A DNA stretch of 12,270 nt from Pseudomonadota bacterium (GTDB lineage: Bacteria; Pseudomonadota; Gammaproteobacteria; Xanthomonadales; Rhodanobacteraceae): assembly GCA_023430685.1 (NCBI GenBank), contig JAEYZH010000139.1, positions 1-12,270 on the forward strand, in the 5' to 3' direction. Positions 1-6,927 of the stretch are shown here, piece by piece. How positions within the stretch are numbered: position 1 is the stretch's first letter; each line of letters opens with the position of its first letter. Position numbers and translations under genes: made by a program. The notes beneath the pieces are model-generated. The model saw only the letters and a list, made by a program, of their open reading frames with translations, was not told the DNA's origin and made no database searches.

Positions 1-557
1 AGCCCGAACTCGATGCGCAACACCACCAGTTCCTGCTGGCGCCGGTTGAGCTTCGCGAGCGCATTCTCGTACGCGCGCAGCCGTTGCTCGCCGGCCAGCA
101 ACTCGATCGCCGAGCGGCCCTCGTCGATGATCTCGACGTCATCGACCGCGAGGTGCGCGCCGCCATGCCGGCGCTGGCTGCGGATCTCGTGGCGCACTTC
201 GTTGAGCAGGATCTGACGCAGATACGCGAGGAACGCGCCGCTGCCGCTGGCGTTGAACGCGTCGAGGTGGCGAAGCGCGCGCATCAGCGTCGTCTGCACG
301 AGGTCTTCGGTGTCGCTGGCGGTGCGCGCGTACTGCGGCAATCGCCCATGCGCCCAACGCAGCAGCAGCGGAAGGCTGCGGTCGTAGAGCGCCTGACGTG
401 CTTGCGCATCGCCTTCGCGGATGCGCCGCAACAGCAGTTCGGTCGGTTCGGTCATGCGCGCGGCCCGCGGGATGAGCGCGGTCCGATCCTCCGGGGCCCG
501 ACGGGGCGACGGCGCCGATTCTAGTCGCGCGGCGGGCGGGCGGTGCGAGACGGGCAT
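1..557 (-). CDS. ECF-family RNA polymerase sigma factor (3' end outside window)
   Basis: Alternative sigma factor that would direct core RNA polymerase to a dedicated promoter set. The 185 visible residues hold a sigma-2 region with the acidic D-T-E-D-L-V-Q motif (residues 82-88) followed by an aromatic/basic helix with F-L-x-Y-L-R and N-E-V-R-H-E-I-R. The start of region 4 follows (Y-E-N-A-L-A-K-L-N-R-R-Q-Q-E-L-V-V-L-R-I-E-F-G), and the gene then leaves the window before the helix-turn-helix. By eye more than half of the residues match the sigma factor at the right end of the window. I chose the ATG at 557 because AGGGGAG lies 5 bases upstream. The in-frame ATG at 455 has no Shine-Dalgarno sequence but sits where similarity to the paralogue begins, so the first 34 Pro/Arg/Ala-rich residues are uncertain. 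It is divergent from the beta-helix gene at 687. Family assignment is firm; the start is less so. Confidence 0.88.
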   Translation of the reverse strand, partial: MPVSHRPPAARLESAPSPRRAPEDRTALIPRAARMTEPTELLLRRIREGDAQARQALYDRSLPLLLRWAHGRLPQYARTASDTEDLVQTTLMRALRHLDAFNASGSGAFLAYLRQILLNEVRHEIRSQRRHGGAHLAVDDVEIIDEGRSAIELLAGEQRLRAYENALAKLNRRQQELVVLRIEFG

Positions 558-562
558 GGCGG

Positions 563-569
563 CTCCCCT
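563..569 (-). promoter_or_regulatory. Ribosome binding site deciding the left sigma factor start
   Basis: AGGGGAG on the minus strand, 5 bases before the ATG at 557. It is the best Shine-Dalgarno match near either candidate start and favours 557 over 455. Confidence 0.6.
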
Positions 570-580
570 GTGACGCAATC

Positions 581-598
581 GGCTTTCCGTGCAAAGCC
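581..598. repeat. Short inverted repeat overlapping the left sigma promoter element
   Basis: A perfect 6-bp inverted repeat (GGCTTT / AAAGCC) around a 6-base centre. One arm is the GGCTTT half of the promoter-like element for the left sigma gene; the other lies just downstream in its presumed leader. It could be an operator or a leader hairpin, or chance. Confidence 0.35.
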
Positions 599-618
599 CG
601 CGGCGGCGGCGGACGAAC
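589..618 (-). promoter_or_regulatory. Bipartite promoter-like element, copy 1 (left sigma gene)
   Basis: GTTCGTCC, 12 bases, then GGCTTTGCAC, read toward the sigma gene and ending 31 bases before its ATG at 557. Same boxes and same 12-base gap as the copies before the three beta-helix genes and the right sigma gene. If the boxes are -35 and -10, a transcript would start within the expected leader. Promoter function is inferred. Confidence 0.55.
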
Positions 619-630
619 GCGACGACTCGC

Positions 631-660
631 GTTCGTTCGCTGGCGCCGCGGGATTCCGCA
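631..660 (+). promoter_or_regulatory. Bipartite promoter-like element, copy 2 (343-aa beta-helix gene)
   Basis: GTTCGTTC, 12 bases, then GGATTCCGCA, ending 26 bases before the ATG at 687. Only 12 bases separate it from the oppositely oriented copy 1, so the two form a back-to-back pair in the divergent region. Confidence 0.6.
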
Positions 661-686
661 TCCATCGTCCCGACGGAGCCCCTCGA

Positions 687-1718
687 ATGAATCCGCGCGT
701 CCTGGGCCATGCCCTGCCCCTCGCGGCGCTGCTTGCACTGCCGGTCCAGGCAGCGGTGCACTGCGTCGACAGCCCGGCCACGTTCAAGGCGGCAATCGAC
801 GTCGCCGAAGCCAATGGCGAAGACGACGAGATCCGGCTCGTCGGCGGCACCTACGCCGCATCGCCCGCGTTCCACTTCCAGTCGGTGGAGTTGCACGCGG
901 TCGCGTTCATCGGCGGCTATTCGGCCAACTGCACGGGCCCGGGCGACGAGCCGACCCGGATCGACGGCGAGAATGCGCGCCGCGGCCTGTTCGTGCTCAA
1001 TCCGTCCGGCGACGTCGTGGTCGAGAACCTCACGTTCGCGCGCGGGCTCTCGACCAACAACCGCGGCGGCGGACTGCACGTGACCAGCACCGACGGCGAC
1101 ATCCGGCTCGACCGCAGCGTGTTCCTCGCCAATCGTGCCGACGACTTCGGCGGGGCGGCCACGATGTCGACGTCGAACGGCGACATCACGGTGCGAAACA
1201 ACCTCGCGTTCGCGAACAGCAGCGCGAACATCGGCGCGTTCGAGCTGTTGCAGAACCAGGGCGAAGGCCATGTGACCGGCAACACGATCGTCGCGAACCA
1301 GAGCGAGGGCGACTTCCTGCCCGGCGGCCTCTGGATCGGCGGCAATTCGCACTGGGAGGTCGCGAACAACATCATCTGGAACAACCTGCCGGAAGCTCCC
1401 GGGCCGTTCCAGAGTGATTTCAGGAGCAATGCGACGACCCACGCGCGCTACTCGAACGACATCGGCGTCGTCTACCCCGACACCGTGGCACTCGAGATCG
1501 TCGGCGAGCTCAGCGTCGACCCGCAGTTCGCCGACTGCGGCTTCCTCTGCATCGGTTTCGAGCTCGAGCGCGGTTCGCCGCTCGTCGATGCAGGCGACGA
1601 CGCGCCCGCGGGCGGCATGCCCGCGACCGACCTCGCCGGCAAGCCGCGCTCGATCGGACCACACGTCGACATCGGTGCGTACGAGAACGACCTGCTGTTC
1701 GCGGACGGCTTCGATTGA
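687..1718 (+). CDS. Secreted right-handed beta-helix protein, choice-of-anchor Q type (343 aa)
   Basis: Predicted exported parallel beta-helix protein of unknown substrate. Residues 1-22 are a signal peptide (basic start, hydrophobic core L-P-L-A-A-L-L-A-L-P, cleavage after V-Q-A). A mature N-terminal motif C-V-D (Cys26) ... G-G-T-Y ... G-G-Y ... C recurs in the two longer beta-helix proteins here. Asn/Gly-rich strands such as N-N-L-A-F-A-N-S, G-N-T-I-V-A-N-Q and N-N-I-I-W-N-N form the helix. S-P-L-V-D-A-G ... D-I-G-A-Y-E (motif at 328-333) is the hallmark I associate with choice-of-anchor Q proteins. The protein ends N-D-L-L-F-A-D-G-F-D, a shortened form of the tail on its neighbours, without cysteines. 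GGAG lies 8 bases before the ATG. An in-frame upstream start at 543 would bury the signal peptide and overlap the promoter element, so I rejected it. No catalytic site is recognisable. Confidence 0.85.
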   Translation: MNPRVLGHALPLAALLALPVQAAVHCVDSPATFKAAIDVAEANGEDDEIRLVGGTYAASPAFHFQSVELHAVAFIGGYSANCTGPGDEPTRIDGENARRGLFVLNPSGDVVVENLTFARGLSTNNRGGGLHVTSTDGDIRLDRSVFLANRADDFGGAATMSTSNGDITVRNNLAFANSSANIGAFELLQNQGEGHVTGNTIVANQSEGDFLPGGLWIGGNSHWEVANNIIWNNLPEAPGPFQSDFRSNATTHARYSNDIGVVYPDTVALEIVGELSVDPQFADCGFLCIGFELERGSPLVDAGDDAPAGGMPATDLAGKPRSIGPHVDIGAYENDLLFADGFD

Positions 1719-1759
1719 GCGCCAGACCCGGCCGCGCGCGAATACCCACCGCGATCCAA

Positions 1760-1776
1760 CGCCGCGAACCGCGGCG
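1760..1776 (+). terminator. GC hairpin after the 343-aa gene, possible terminator
   Basis: Perfect 7-bp stem (CGCCGCG / CGCGGCG) with a 3-base loop AAC, 41 bases after the stop codon. No T-run follows, so intrinsic termination is doubtful. It sits just before the weak element copy at 1780, which would fit a transcription boundary. Confidence 0.3.
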
Positions 1777-1779
1777 CGC

Positions 1780-1809
1780 GTTCGGCTGCTCGCCGCGCGG
1801 GCTTGCCTG
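1780..1809 (+). promoter_or_regulatory. Weak copy of the bipartite element (FG-GAP gene)
   Basis: GTTCGGCT, 12 bases, then GGCTTGCCTG. Boxes and spacing fit the other copies, but it ends 99 bases before the ATG at 1909 rather than 24 to 31. Either the FG-GAP gene has a long leader or this is a chance match. Confidence 0.3.
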
Positions 1810-1878
1810 CTGGCGGGTTTGCTCCCGTCCCGCTCGTTTCGCGCGCCACTGCCCGATGCGTCGGTGCGCGCCGACGGC

Positions 1879-1894
1879 ATCGAATCGAATCGAT
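1879..1894 (+). repeat. Three tandem 5-base units before the FG-GAP gene
   Basis: ATCGAATCGAATCGAT: the TCGAA/T unit three times in tandem, 14 bases before the ATG at 1909, inside the presumed leader. No function is evident. Confidence 0.3.
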
Positions 1895-1908
1895 ACGGAA
1901 TCCTGCCC

Positions 1909-3270
1909 ATGAAGGCCGCCCTGCTCTCCCTGCTCGCACTGATCGGCGCCGTCGCCCACGCGGAGCCTCCGCTACCCTACGCCTACCTCAGCCCCTCGAT
2001 CGGCAGCGGGCCACCGGAGTCGAACTCCGGCAGCGCCGTCGCGCGCGACGGCGAATGGCTCGCGATCGGCGCGCCGCAGTACGACGACTACGATGCGGTC
2101 GACGCCGGCAACGTCGCGATCTATCACTGGCACGACGGGCGTTGGAACAGCCTGCCTTCGTTGACGTTGCGGCGCCTCGCCAATGGCATCACCGAGCAGG
2201 CAGGCGCGCGCTTCGGCGCGGCGCTCGCGCTGTCCGGCAACCGGCTGCTGATCGGCTGCCCGGGGTGCAACGGGTCGCGACCGAAGGCCTATCTGGTCGA
2301 ACTCGCGCTTCCACTGGAGTTGCCCCCCGTGTGGTATCCCCTGCATCCTGCGCTGATCAGCGCGCAGGACGGCGAACTCGGCATCGGATCGGCGGTCGCG
2401 ATCAGCGGCAGCACGGTCGCGGTGGGCGCGCCGCTCGCGCGTTCGAGCGTGGAAGGCGTCGAGCGCGGCGCCGTGGCGATCGGACATTTCGATGGCGACG
2501 CAGTCGTCTGGGACGACATTCTGTTCGGCCCGCAGTCGCCGGCCGGCTCGCGCTTCGGCTATTCGCTCGCGATGGACGTGACGTCCGCGGATTCGCCGCT
2601 CGCGGGCATCCGATCTTTGCTCGTCGGCGCGCCCGCGCACGTCAACGCGGGCGGATTCGGACTGGCCGGCCGCGCGTGGCTGTACCAGCGCGCGGCATTC
2701 GTCCCTGGCGCCTGGAATTTCGAGCAGGTGTTCGCGAACCCGGCGAACGGCCTCGCCGACGCGCTCGGCGCGAGCGTCGCGCTGCAGCGACGCTCGCTCG
2801 ACGACACCGGCCTCGTGGTGCTCGGCGCGCCCGGTCGCGGCATCGGTGGCCGCGTTTTCGTGCATTCGCGTTCGTCGTTCGATTCTGCCTATGCGTTCGA
2901 AACCGAGCTCGAGGCGGTCGATGCGGCGAGCGGCGACCGCTTCGGCATCGCGGTCGGCGTCGACGGCGGGCGCGTGCTCGTCGGCGCCGACCGCCGCCAT
3001 GTCGATGCGGATCCGGACCAGGGCGCCGCCTACCTGTTCGAGCGCCTCGCGCTGCCATCCGAAGTCGAGTGGCTGCCGCTGCAACGACTGGAATTCCCCG
3101 GCTCGTCGAACGTGAACCTCGGCCACAGCCTCGCGATGACCCACTCGATGGCGGTGCTCGGCGCCCCCTCCGGCCCAAGCGAGCGTGGCAGCGCGGTCGT
3201 GTATGTCTGCGACCGCATCTTCGCCACCGGCCTCGAGGCCGGAAGCGGCGACGCCTGCGCGCTGCCGTGA
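1909..3270 (+). CDS. Secreted FG-GAP (integrin-alpha-like) beta-propeller protein (453 aa)
   Basis: Predicted exported seven-bladed propeller, probably for adhesion or ligand binding; no catalytic residues are seen. Residues 1-18 form a signal peptide (M-K-A-A-L-L-S-L-L-A-L-I-G-A-V-A-H-A). Seven repeats of the type (F/L/I)-G-x-(A/S)-(V/L)-A ... (L/V)-(L/V)-(I/V)-G-A-P begin near residues 41, 102, 159, 216, 286, 345 and 404, as expected for FG-GAP blades. The sixth reads V-G-A-D. The usual Ca-binding D-x-D-x-D-G loops are not clear. The last 20 residues start C-D-R-I-F-A-T-G-L-E and end in Cys450 and a terminal Pro, the same tail as the beta-helix proteins despite a different fold. GGAA lies 8 bases before the ATG. 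It sits between two beta-helix genes on the same strand, 190 bases after the first. Confidence 0.85.
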   Translation: MKAALLSLLALIGAVAHAEPPLPYAYLSPSIGSGPPESNSGSAVARDGEWLAIGAPQYDDYDAVDAGNVAIYHWHDGRWNSLPSLTLRRLANGITEQAGARFGAALALSGNRLLIGCPGCNGSRPKAYLVELALPLELPPVWYPLHPALISAQDGELGIGSAVAISGSTVAVGAPLARSSVEGVERGAVAIGHFDGDAVVWDDILFGPQSPAGSRFGYSLAMDVTSADSPLAGIRSLLVGAPAHVNAGGFGLAGRAWLYQRAAFVPGAWNFEQVFANPANGLADALGASVALQRRSLDDTGLVVLGAPGRGIGGRVFVHSRSSFDSAYAFETELEAVDAASGDRFGIAVGVDGGRVLVGADRRHVDADPDQGAAYLFERLALPSEVEWLPLQRLEFPGSSNVNLGHSLAMTHSMAVLGAPSGPSERGSAVVYVCDRIFATGLEAGSGDACALP

Positions 3271-3280
3271 GCGGCCAGGC

Positions 3281-3310
3281 GTTCGGTTGCGCGCGTGGCA
3301 GGCTTCAAGT
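3281..3310 (+). promoter_or_regulatory. Bipartite promoter-like element, copy 3 (820-aa beta-helix gene)
   Basis: GTTCGGTT, 12 bases, then GGCTTCAAGT, ending 26 bases before the ATG at 3337, the same distance as copy 2. It occupies most of the 66-base gap after the FG-GAP gene, so the 820-aa gene probably has its own promoter. Confidence 0.55.
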
Positions 3311-3336
3311 GCACGCGTACCCGTCCGGAGCCAGTG

Positions 3337-5799
3337 ATGAACGCCCCATCGATCCTCCTGCGGCTCGCCGCGGTCGTCCCCTGCGCACTCGCCGCGCCCG
3401 CGGCCGCGCTCGAAACGCGCTGCGTCGACACCGCGGCCGAATTCCGCAACGCGCTGCTCGCGGCGGACGACGACGACATGCAGATCAACGTCGTGCGCGG
3501 CACCTATTCCTTCAGCAGCGACCCGATGGACGCCGCGCCCGAGCCCTCGCTCGGGCACAACGTGCGGATCACCGGTGGCTACGACGCGAGCTGCGGCACG
3601 CGCGAGTACGACCCGTTGCTCACCGTTTTCACGGGATCGACGCCCTCGTTCAGCGTGCTCAGCTACGACTCGATCGTGGTCGAGTCGATCGCGTTCGTCG
3701 ACACCGGCAACGTCGGCTTCCGCGCGGAGTCCTACGGCGGCAATGGTCCGGACGAACGCGTGACCTTGAGCCGCGTCTGGTTCGAGAACCTGTGCGGCAA
3801 CGGCAACTGCAGCGGCAGCGGCGCGCGCGCGTCGGTCAACGCGAACGACGTGTCGTTGTCGCAGGTGGCCGTCGTCGGCCATGCAGGCACGCGCTGCGCG
3901 CTCGAGATCGACACCTACGACCTCAACCTCGCCTCCGTCTCGTTCTCGCTGTTCGCCGACAACGGCGGCGACGGGCTGTGCCTGACCCGCACCGACAATG
4001 TCGAGGATTTCCGCCTGTTCGCGCTGAACAACGTGTTCTGGGACAACGCCGGCGACGATATCGTCACGCGCGTCTCGTCGGACCTCGACCTGTACAACAA
4101 CCTGTACCAGTCCCTCGACACCTCGCCGGCACCAGCCAGCCCGCCGGTCGGCACGATCAGCGTCGACCCGCAGTTCATGGATGCGGGCGCCGGCGACTAC
4201 CACCTGCAGAACGGCTCGCCGGCCGTCAACACGGGCCTGCTGGTTCCGCCGTCGCTGCCGACGCGCGACATCGAAGGCGGCACGCGCTGGATCGGCCCGT
4301 CGCCCGATCGCGGTCCCTACGAGTCCGCTTCCGCCGACAGCAGCATCATCCTCGTGACCAACACCAGCGATTCGATCGCCGCGCCCGCGAGCGGCTCGCT
4401 GCGCTGGGCGATCAACCAGGCGAACGCGGACCCCGGCTTCAACCGCATCCGCTTCGCGATCGGCGGTAGCTGCCCGCGCATCATCGACCTCGCCGGACCG
4501 CTGCCCGACATCACGGACCTCGTGAAGATCGAGGGCTACACCCAGCCCGGCAGCGAACCGTCCGACACGTCGTTGTTCTTCGACGCGACGATCTGCATCG
4601 GAGTGCGCGGCGACCTGTCGACCAACCACGCGCTGCAGATGCCGATCAGCGTCGGCGCCTCCGAGTTCCTCGACGTCAGCGGCATCGGATTCGGCGGCTT
4701 CGATGTCGCGGCGATCCGGCTCGCCGGGGGCGCTGGCTCGCACATCCATGGCAACCAGTTCGGTGGTTCACTCGGCGCCGTCGCGCTCGGCAACAGCGCG
4801 GTCAACGTGCGCATCGGCGGCACCAGCCACGACAACGTGGTCGGCGGCGACGATCCCGCGCAGCGCAACCTGATCATGTTCGCGTGGAACGCCGGCATCG
4901 AGCTGCTCGACAACAGCGGCGGCGCAGAAGGCTATGGCAACCACGTGGCCAACAACTTCATCGGTACCACCGCAGTCGGTGGCGGCATGGCGCCGAACCA
5001 CCTCGGCGTGCGCGTGCGCACGCACGAGAACGTGATCGAGGACAACGTGATCTCGGGCAACCAGACCCACGGCATCCTGATCGAGGGGCCGCTCGCCGAC
5101 GACAACCTCGTCACGTCCAACCGCATCGGGCTCAAGGCGTTCGCGCTGTGTTTCCCGCCCCCGTGCAACCCGGAAGACTACGCGCTCGGCAACGTCGAGA
5201 TGGGCGTGCTCGTGCAGGGTGGCGGCAGCGACAACCGGATCCAGTACAACGAGGTCGCGCACAACGGGCAGAAGGGCATCAGGCTGTTCGACGGGTTGCG
5301 CAACCGCTTGCTCGGCAATGGCGTCCACCGCAACGCCTCGCTCGGCATCGACATCGGCGTGGCCGGCGTCAATCCCGAGTACCCCGGGACCGGCAGCGAC
5401 CAACTCGCCAACCGCGGCATCAATGCGCCCACGCTCGCCGCCGCGCGCGGCGGACAGCATGCGGGGCGACTGACCGGACTCATCGAGACCACCAGCGGGA
5501 GCTACATCATGGAGGCGTTCGGGAGTTCCTCCTGTGACGCGAGTGGATTCGGCGAAGGCGAGGCGCGCATCGGCCTTTCGATCATCGAGGTTCCCGGCGC
5601 GCCCGGCACCGGCGGCACCGTGCAGTTCTCGATGTCGGTCGAGTCGGCGGCAAACCTGCAACCACGCTTCATCACGGCGACATGGTTCGACCTCGACGGC
5701 AACAGTTCCGAGTTCTCCAACTGCGTGCCGTACCAGTGCGACACGATCTTCGCGCACGGGTTCGACTCGGCAAGCGCGGAGCGGTGCCCGGTGCCGTGA
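3337..5799 (+). CDS. Large secreted beta-helix protein with choice-of-anchor Q motif and C-terminal tail (820 aa)
   Basis: Predicted exported beta-helix protein. Residues 1-24 form a signal peptide ending A-P-A-A-A. The mature N-terminus carries the R-C-V-D ... G-T-Y ... G-G-Y ... C motif of the 343-aa protein. A first beta-helix section ends in S-P-A-V-N-T-G ... D-R-G-P-Y-E (324-329). Then comes G-S-L-R-W-A-I (353-359), the core of the CSLREA-like motif, and a second helix with N-x-I/V-x-x-N turns. A C-terminal beta-sandwich-like part has C-D-A-S-G-F-G-E-G and I-T-A-T-W-F-D-L-D-G-N-S-S-E-F-S. The protein ends in the shared 20-residue tail C-D-T-I-F-A-H-G-F-D ... C-P-V-P (801-820). GGAG lies 6 bases before the ATG; an earlier in-frame ATG at 3295 would overlap the promoter element and bury the signal peptide. 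It is a full-length paralogue of the minus-strand 816-aa gene. Ligand or enzymatic activity is unknown. Confidence 0.87.
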   Translation: MNAPSILLRLAAVVPCALAAPAAALETRCVDTAAEFRNALLAADDDDMQINVVRGTYSFSSDPMDAAPEPSLGHNVRITGGYDASCGTREYDPLLTVFTGSTPSFSVLSYDSIVVESIAFVDTGNVGFRAESYGGNGPDERVTLSRVWFENLCGNGNCSGSGARASVNANDVSLSQVAVVGHAGTRCALEIDTYDLNLASVSFSLFADNGGDGLCLTRTDNVEDFRLFALNNVFWDNAGDDIVTRVSSDLDLYNNLYQSLDTSPAPASPPVGTISVDPQFMDAGAGDYHLQNGSPAVNTGLLVPPSLPTRDIEGGTRWIGPSPDRGPYESASADSSIILVTNTSDSIAAPASGSLRWAINQANADPGFNRIRFAIGGSCPRIIDLAGPLPDITDLVKIEGYTQPGSEPSDTSLFFDATICIGVRGDLSTNHALQMPISVGASEFLDVSGIGFGGFDVAAIRLAGGAGSHIHGNQFGGSLGAVALGNSAVNVRIGGTSHDNVVGGDDPAQRNLIMFAWNAGIELLDNSGGAEGYGNHVANNFIGTTAVGGGMAPNHLGVRVRTHENVIEDNVISGNQTHGILIEGPLADDNLVTSNRIGLKAFALCFPPPCNPEDYALGNVEMGVLVQGGGSDNRIQYNEVAHNGQKGIRLFDGLRNRLLGNGVHRNASLGIDIGVAGVNPEYPGTGSDQLANRGINAPTLAAARGGQHAGRLTGLIETTSGSYIMEAFGSSSCDASGFGEGEARIGLSIIEVPGAPGTGGTVQFSMSVESAANLQPRFITATWFDLDGNSSEFSNCVPYQCDTIFAHGFDSASAERCPVP

Positions 5800-5807
5800 G
5801 CCGACGG

Positions 5808-5830
5808 GCGGCGGGATGCCCTCCCGCCGC
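5808..5830 (+). terminator. Strong GC hairpin after the 820-aa gene, possible terminator
   Basis: Perfect 9-bp stem (GCGGCGGGA / TCCCGCCGC) with loop TGCCC, starting 9 bases after the stop codon at 5799. There is no downstream T-run, so it may instead stabilise the mRNA end or act with another factor. Its place supports a transcript boundary before the hypothetical gene. Confidence 0.45.
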
Positions 5831-5898
5831 GCGCCGCGGTTGGCACCCCGGCTCGCCGATCTGCGTGATCCATCGCAGGCAGACCCGAGGAGAGCCCG

Positions 5899-6828
5899 AT
5901 GCGCATCGAGATGGTCCCGTTGACCCTGGTGGCGGCGCTGGTCGCCTGCCCGCTGTCGCCCGCGATGGCCGCCTCGTCGCCCGAAGCGCTCGCGCGCGAC
6001 CTGCAGAAGGCCCTGCAGTCCGGCGACATGAAGGCCGCGCGCAAGCTGGCCGCGATCGAGCGCGCACCGGCCGAACTGCACTTCTTCTACTTCGACCAGG
6101 TGCGCGAGTGCGCGACCGAGGCAACCTGCACGACCTCGCTCGCCCCGATCGACGACGACTATCGTGCATCGCTGAAGCAGCAGGCGCGGGAAGCCGGCGC
6201 AGAGCCGGTCGAGCCGGCCGGCCTGGTCGTCGTCTCGACGAAGAGCCGGGACGGCAGCGGCTCGGGTTCGATGAAGATGCCGTATGCGAAGGTCGGCGGC
6301 GAGTACCGGCTCGCGTCGATGGGCTATTCCGATGCGGAGTTCGCCCGGCGTCGCGCGATGACCAGCGAGCAGCTCATGCAGGAGATGCTTGCGGCAGGCG
6401 TCTACGACAGTGCGAAGGGCGAGCGACGCACCGACTGGGCGCAGGTCGCGACTCGTCTGCCCGCCGATGGCGGTGAGCCCGGCCGGGCGTTCGTGCGCCA
6501 GGCCTCGGCGATGGCCGCGGCGGTCGATGCGCGCGACCCCGATGCGGCGATGCGCGCCGGCGGCACCTGGGCGCGCATGGTGTTCGCCGACAAGAGCCAC
6601 GACGGCAAGCCGATCGCGAAGAACCTGCGCCAGGGCAAGCTCGAGGTGCAAGCGCTGCGCATGCTGCGCGACGTGAAGGTGCAGGGCGGTTACCAGCTCG
6701 GAGACGATGCCGTGCTGATGATCGAAGCGCGCAACGGCATCGGCTGGACCGAACGGGGCGCGGTGCTCGTCAGCCGCGACGGCGACGCGTGGGAGCTCGC
6801 CGGGAGGCAGACGGTGGCATACCCGTGA
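5899..6828 (+). CDS. Secreted hypothetical protein (309 aa)
   Basis: I do not recognise the family. Residues 1-24 form a signal peptide with cleavage after P-A-M-A, so it is probably periplasmic or secreted. After it comes a helical stretch (P-E-A-L-A-R-D-L-Q-K-A-L-Q-S-G-D-M-K-A-A-R) and a close cysteine pair (Cys71, Cys77). A Gly/Ser-rich turn lies near 119-124 and a second helical stretch near 195-230. The C-terminal strand-rich part ends G-A-V-L-V-S-R-D-G-D-A-W-E-L, which resembles the last strands of small alpha+beta domains, but that is only an impression. GAGGAGA lies 5 bases before the ATG, the best ribosome binding site in the window. Unlike its left neighbours it has neither the bipartite element nor the C-terminal tail. 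It converges with the dehydrogenase gene across a 99-base gap with no clear terminator. Confidence 0.75.
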   Translation: MRIEMVPLTLVAALVACPLSPAMAASSPEALARDLQKALQSGDMKAARKLAAIERAPAELHFFYFDQVRECATEATCTTSLAPIDDDYRASLKQQAREAGAEPVEPAGLVVVSTKSRDGSGSGSMKMPYAKVGGEYRLASMGYSDAEFARRRAMTSEQLMQEMLAAGVYDSAKGERRTDWAQVATRLPADGGEPGRAFVRQASAMAAAVDARDPDAAMRAGGTWARMVFADKSHDGKPIAKNLRQGKLEVQALRMLRDVKVQGGYQLGDDAVLMIEARNGIGWTERGAVLVSRDGDAWELAGRQTVAYP

Positions 6829-6927
6829 TGCGGTAGTGGGGTGGGCGTGCGTCCACGCGGGCGCGATGCGCGCAGCCGCGAAACCGGGGTCACGCCCTCG
6901 ATCGCAACAGGACGGTCGCGGCCGTGC

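Noticed and set aside
543..686. Upstream in-frame start for the 343-aa beta-helix protein
   Set aside because: Would place 48 charged residues before a clear signal peptide and make the promoter-like elements coding; GGAG precedes the ATG at 687.
1803..4469. Very long plus-strand open frame (888 codons) across the FG-GAP and 820-aa genes
   Set aside because: Its translation is Arg/Ala/Pro-rich low-complexity sequence with no signal peptide or domain. It overlaps two genes with clear signal peptides and repeats, so it is a GC-skew shadow.
1972..4749. 925-codon minus-strand open frame
   Set aside because: Antisense shadow; composition rich in Arg, Asp, Glu, Val and His typical of reverse-strand reading in high-GC genes, no recognisable domain.
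4768..6651. 627-codon minus-strand open frame
   Set aside because: Antisense to the 820-aa gene and the hypothetical gene; no domain, same shadow composition.
6829..6927. Terminator in the convergent gap
   Set aside because: Only 4 to 5-bp stems, no T-run; nothing convincing.
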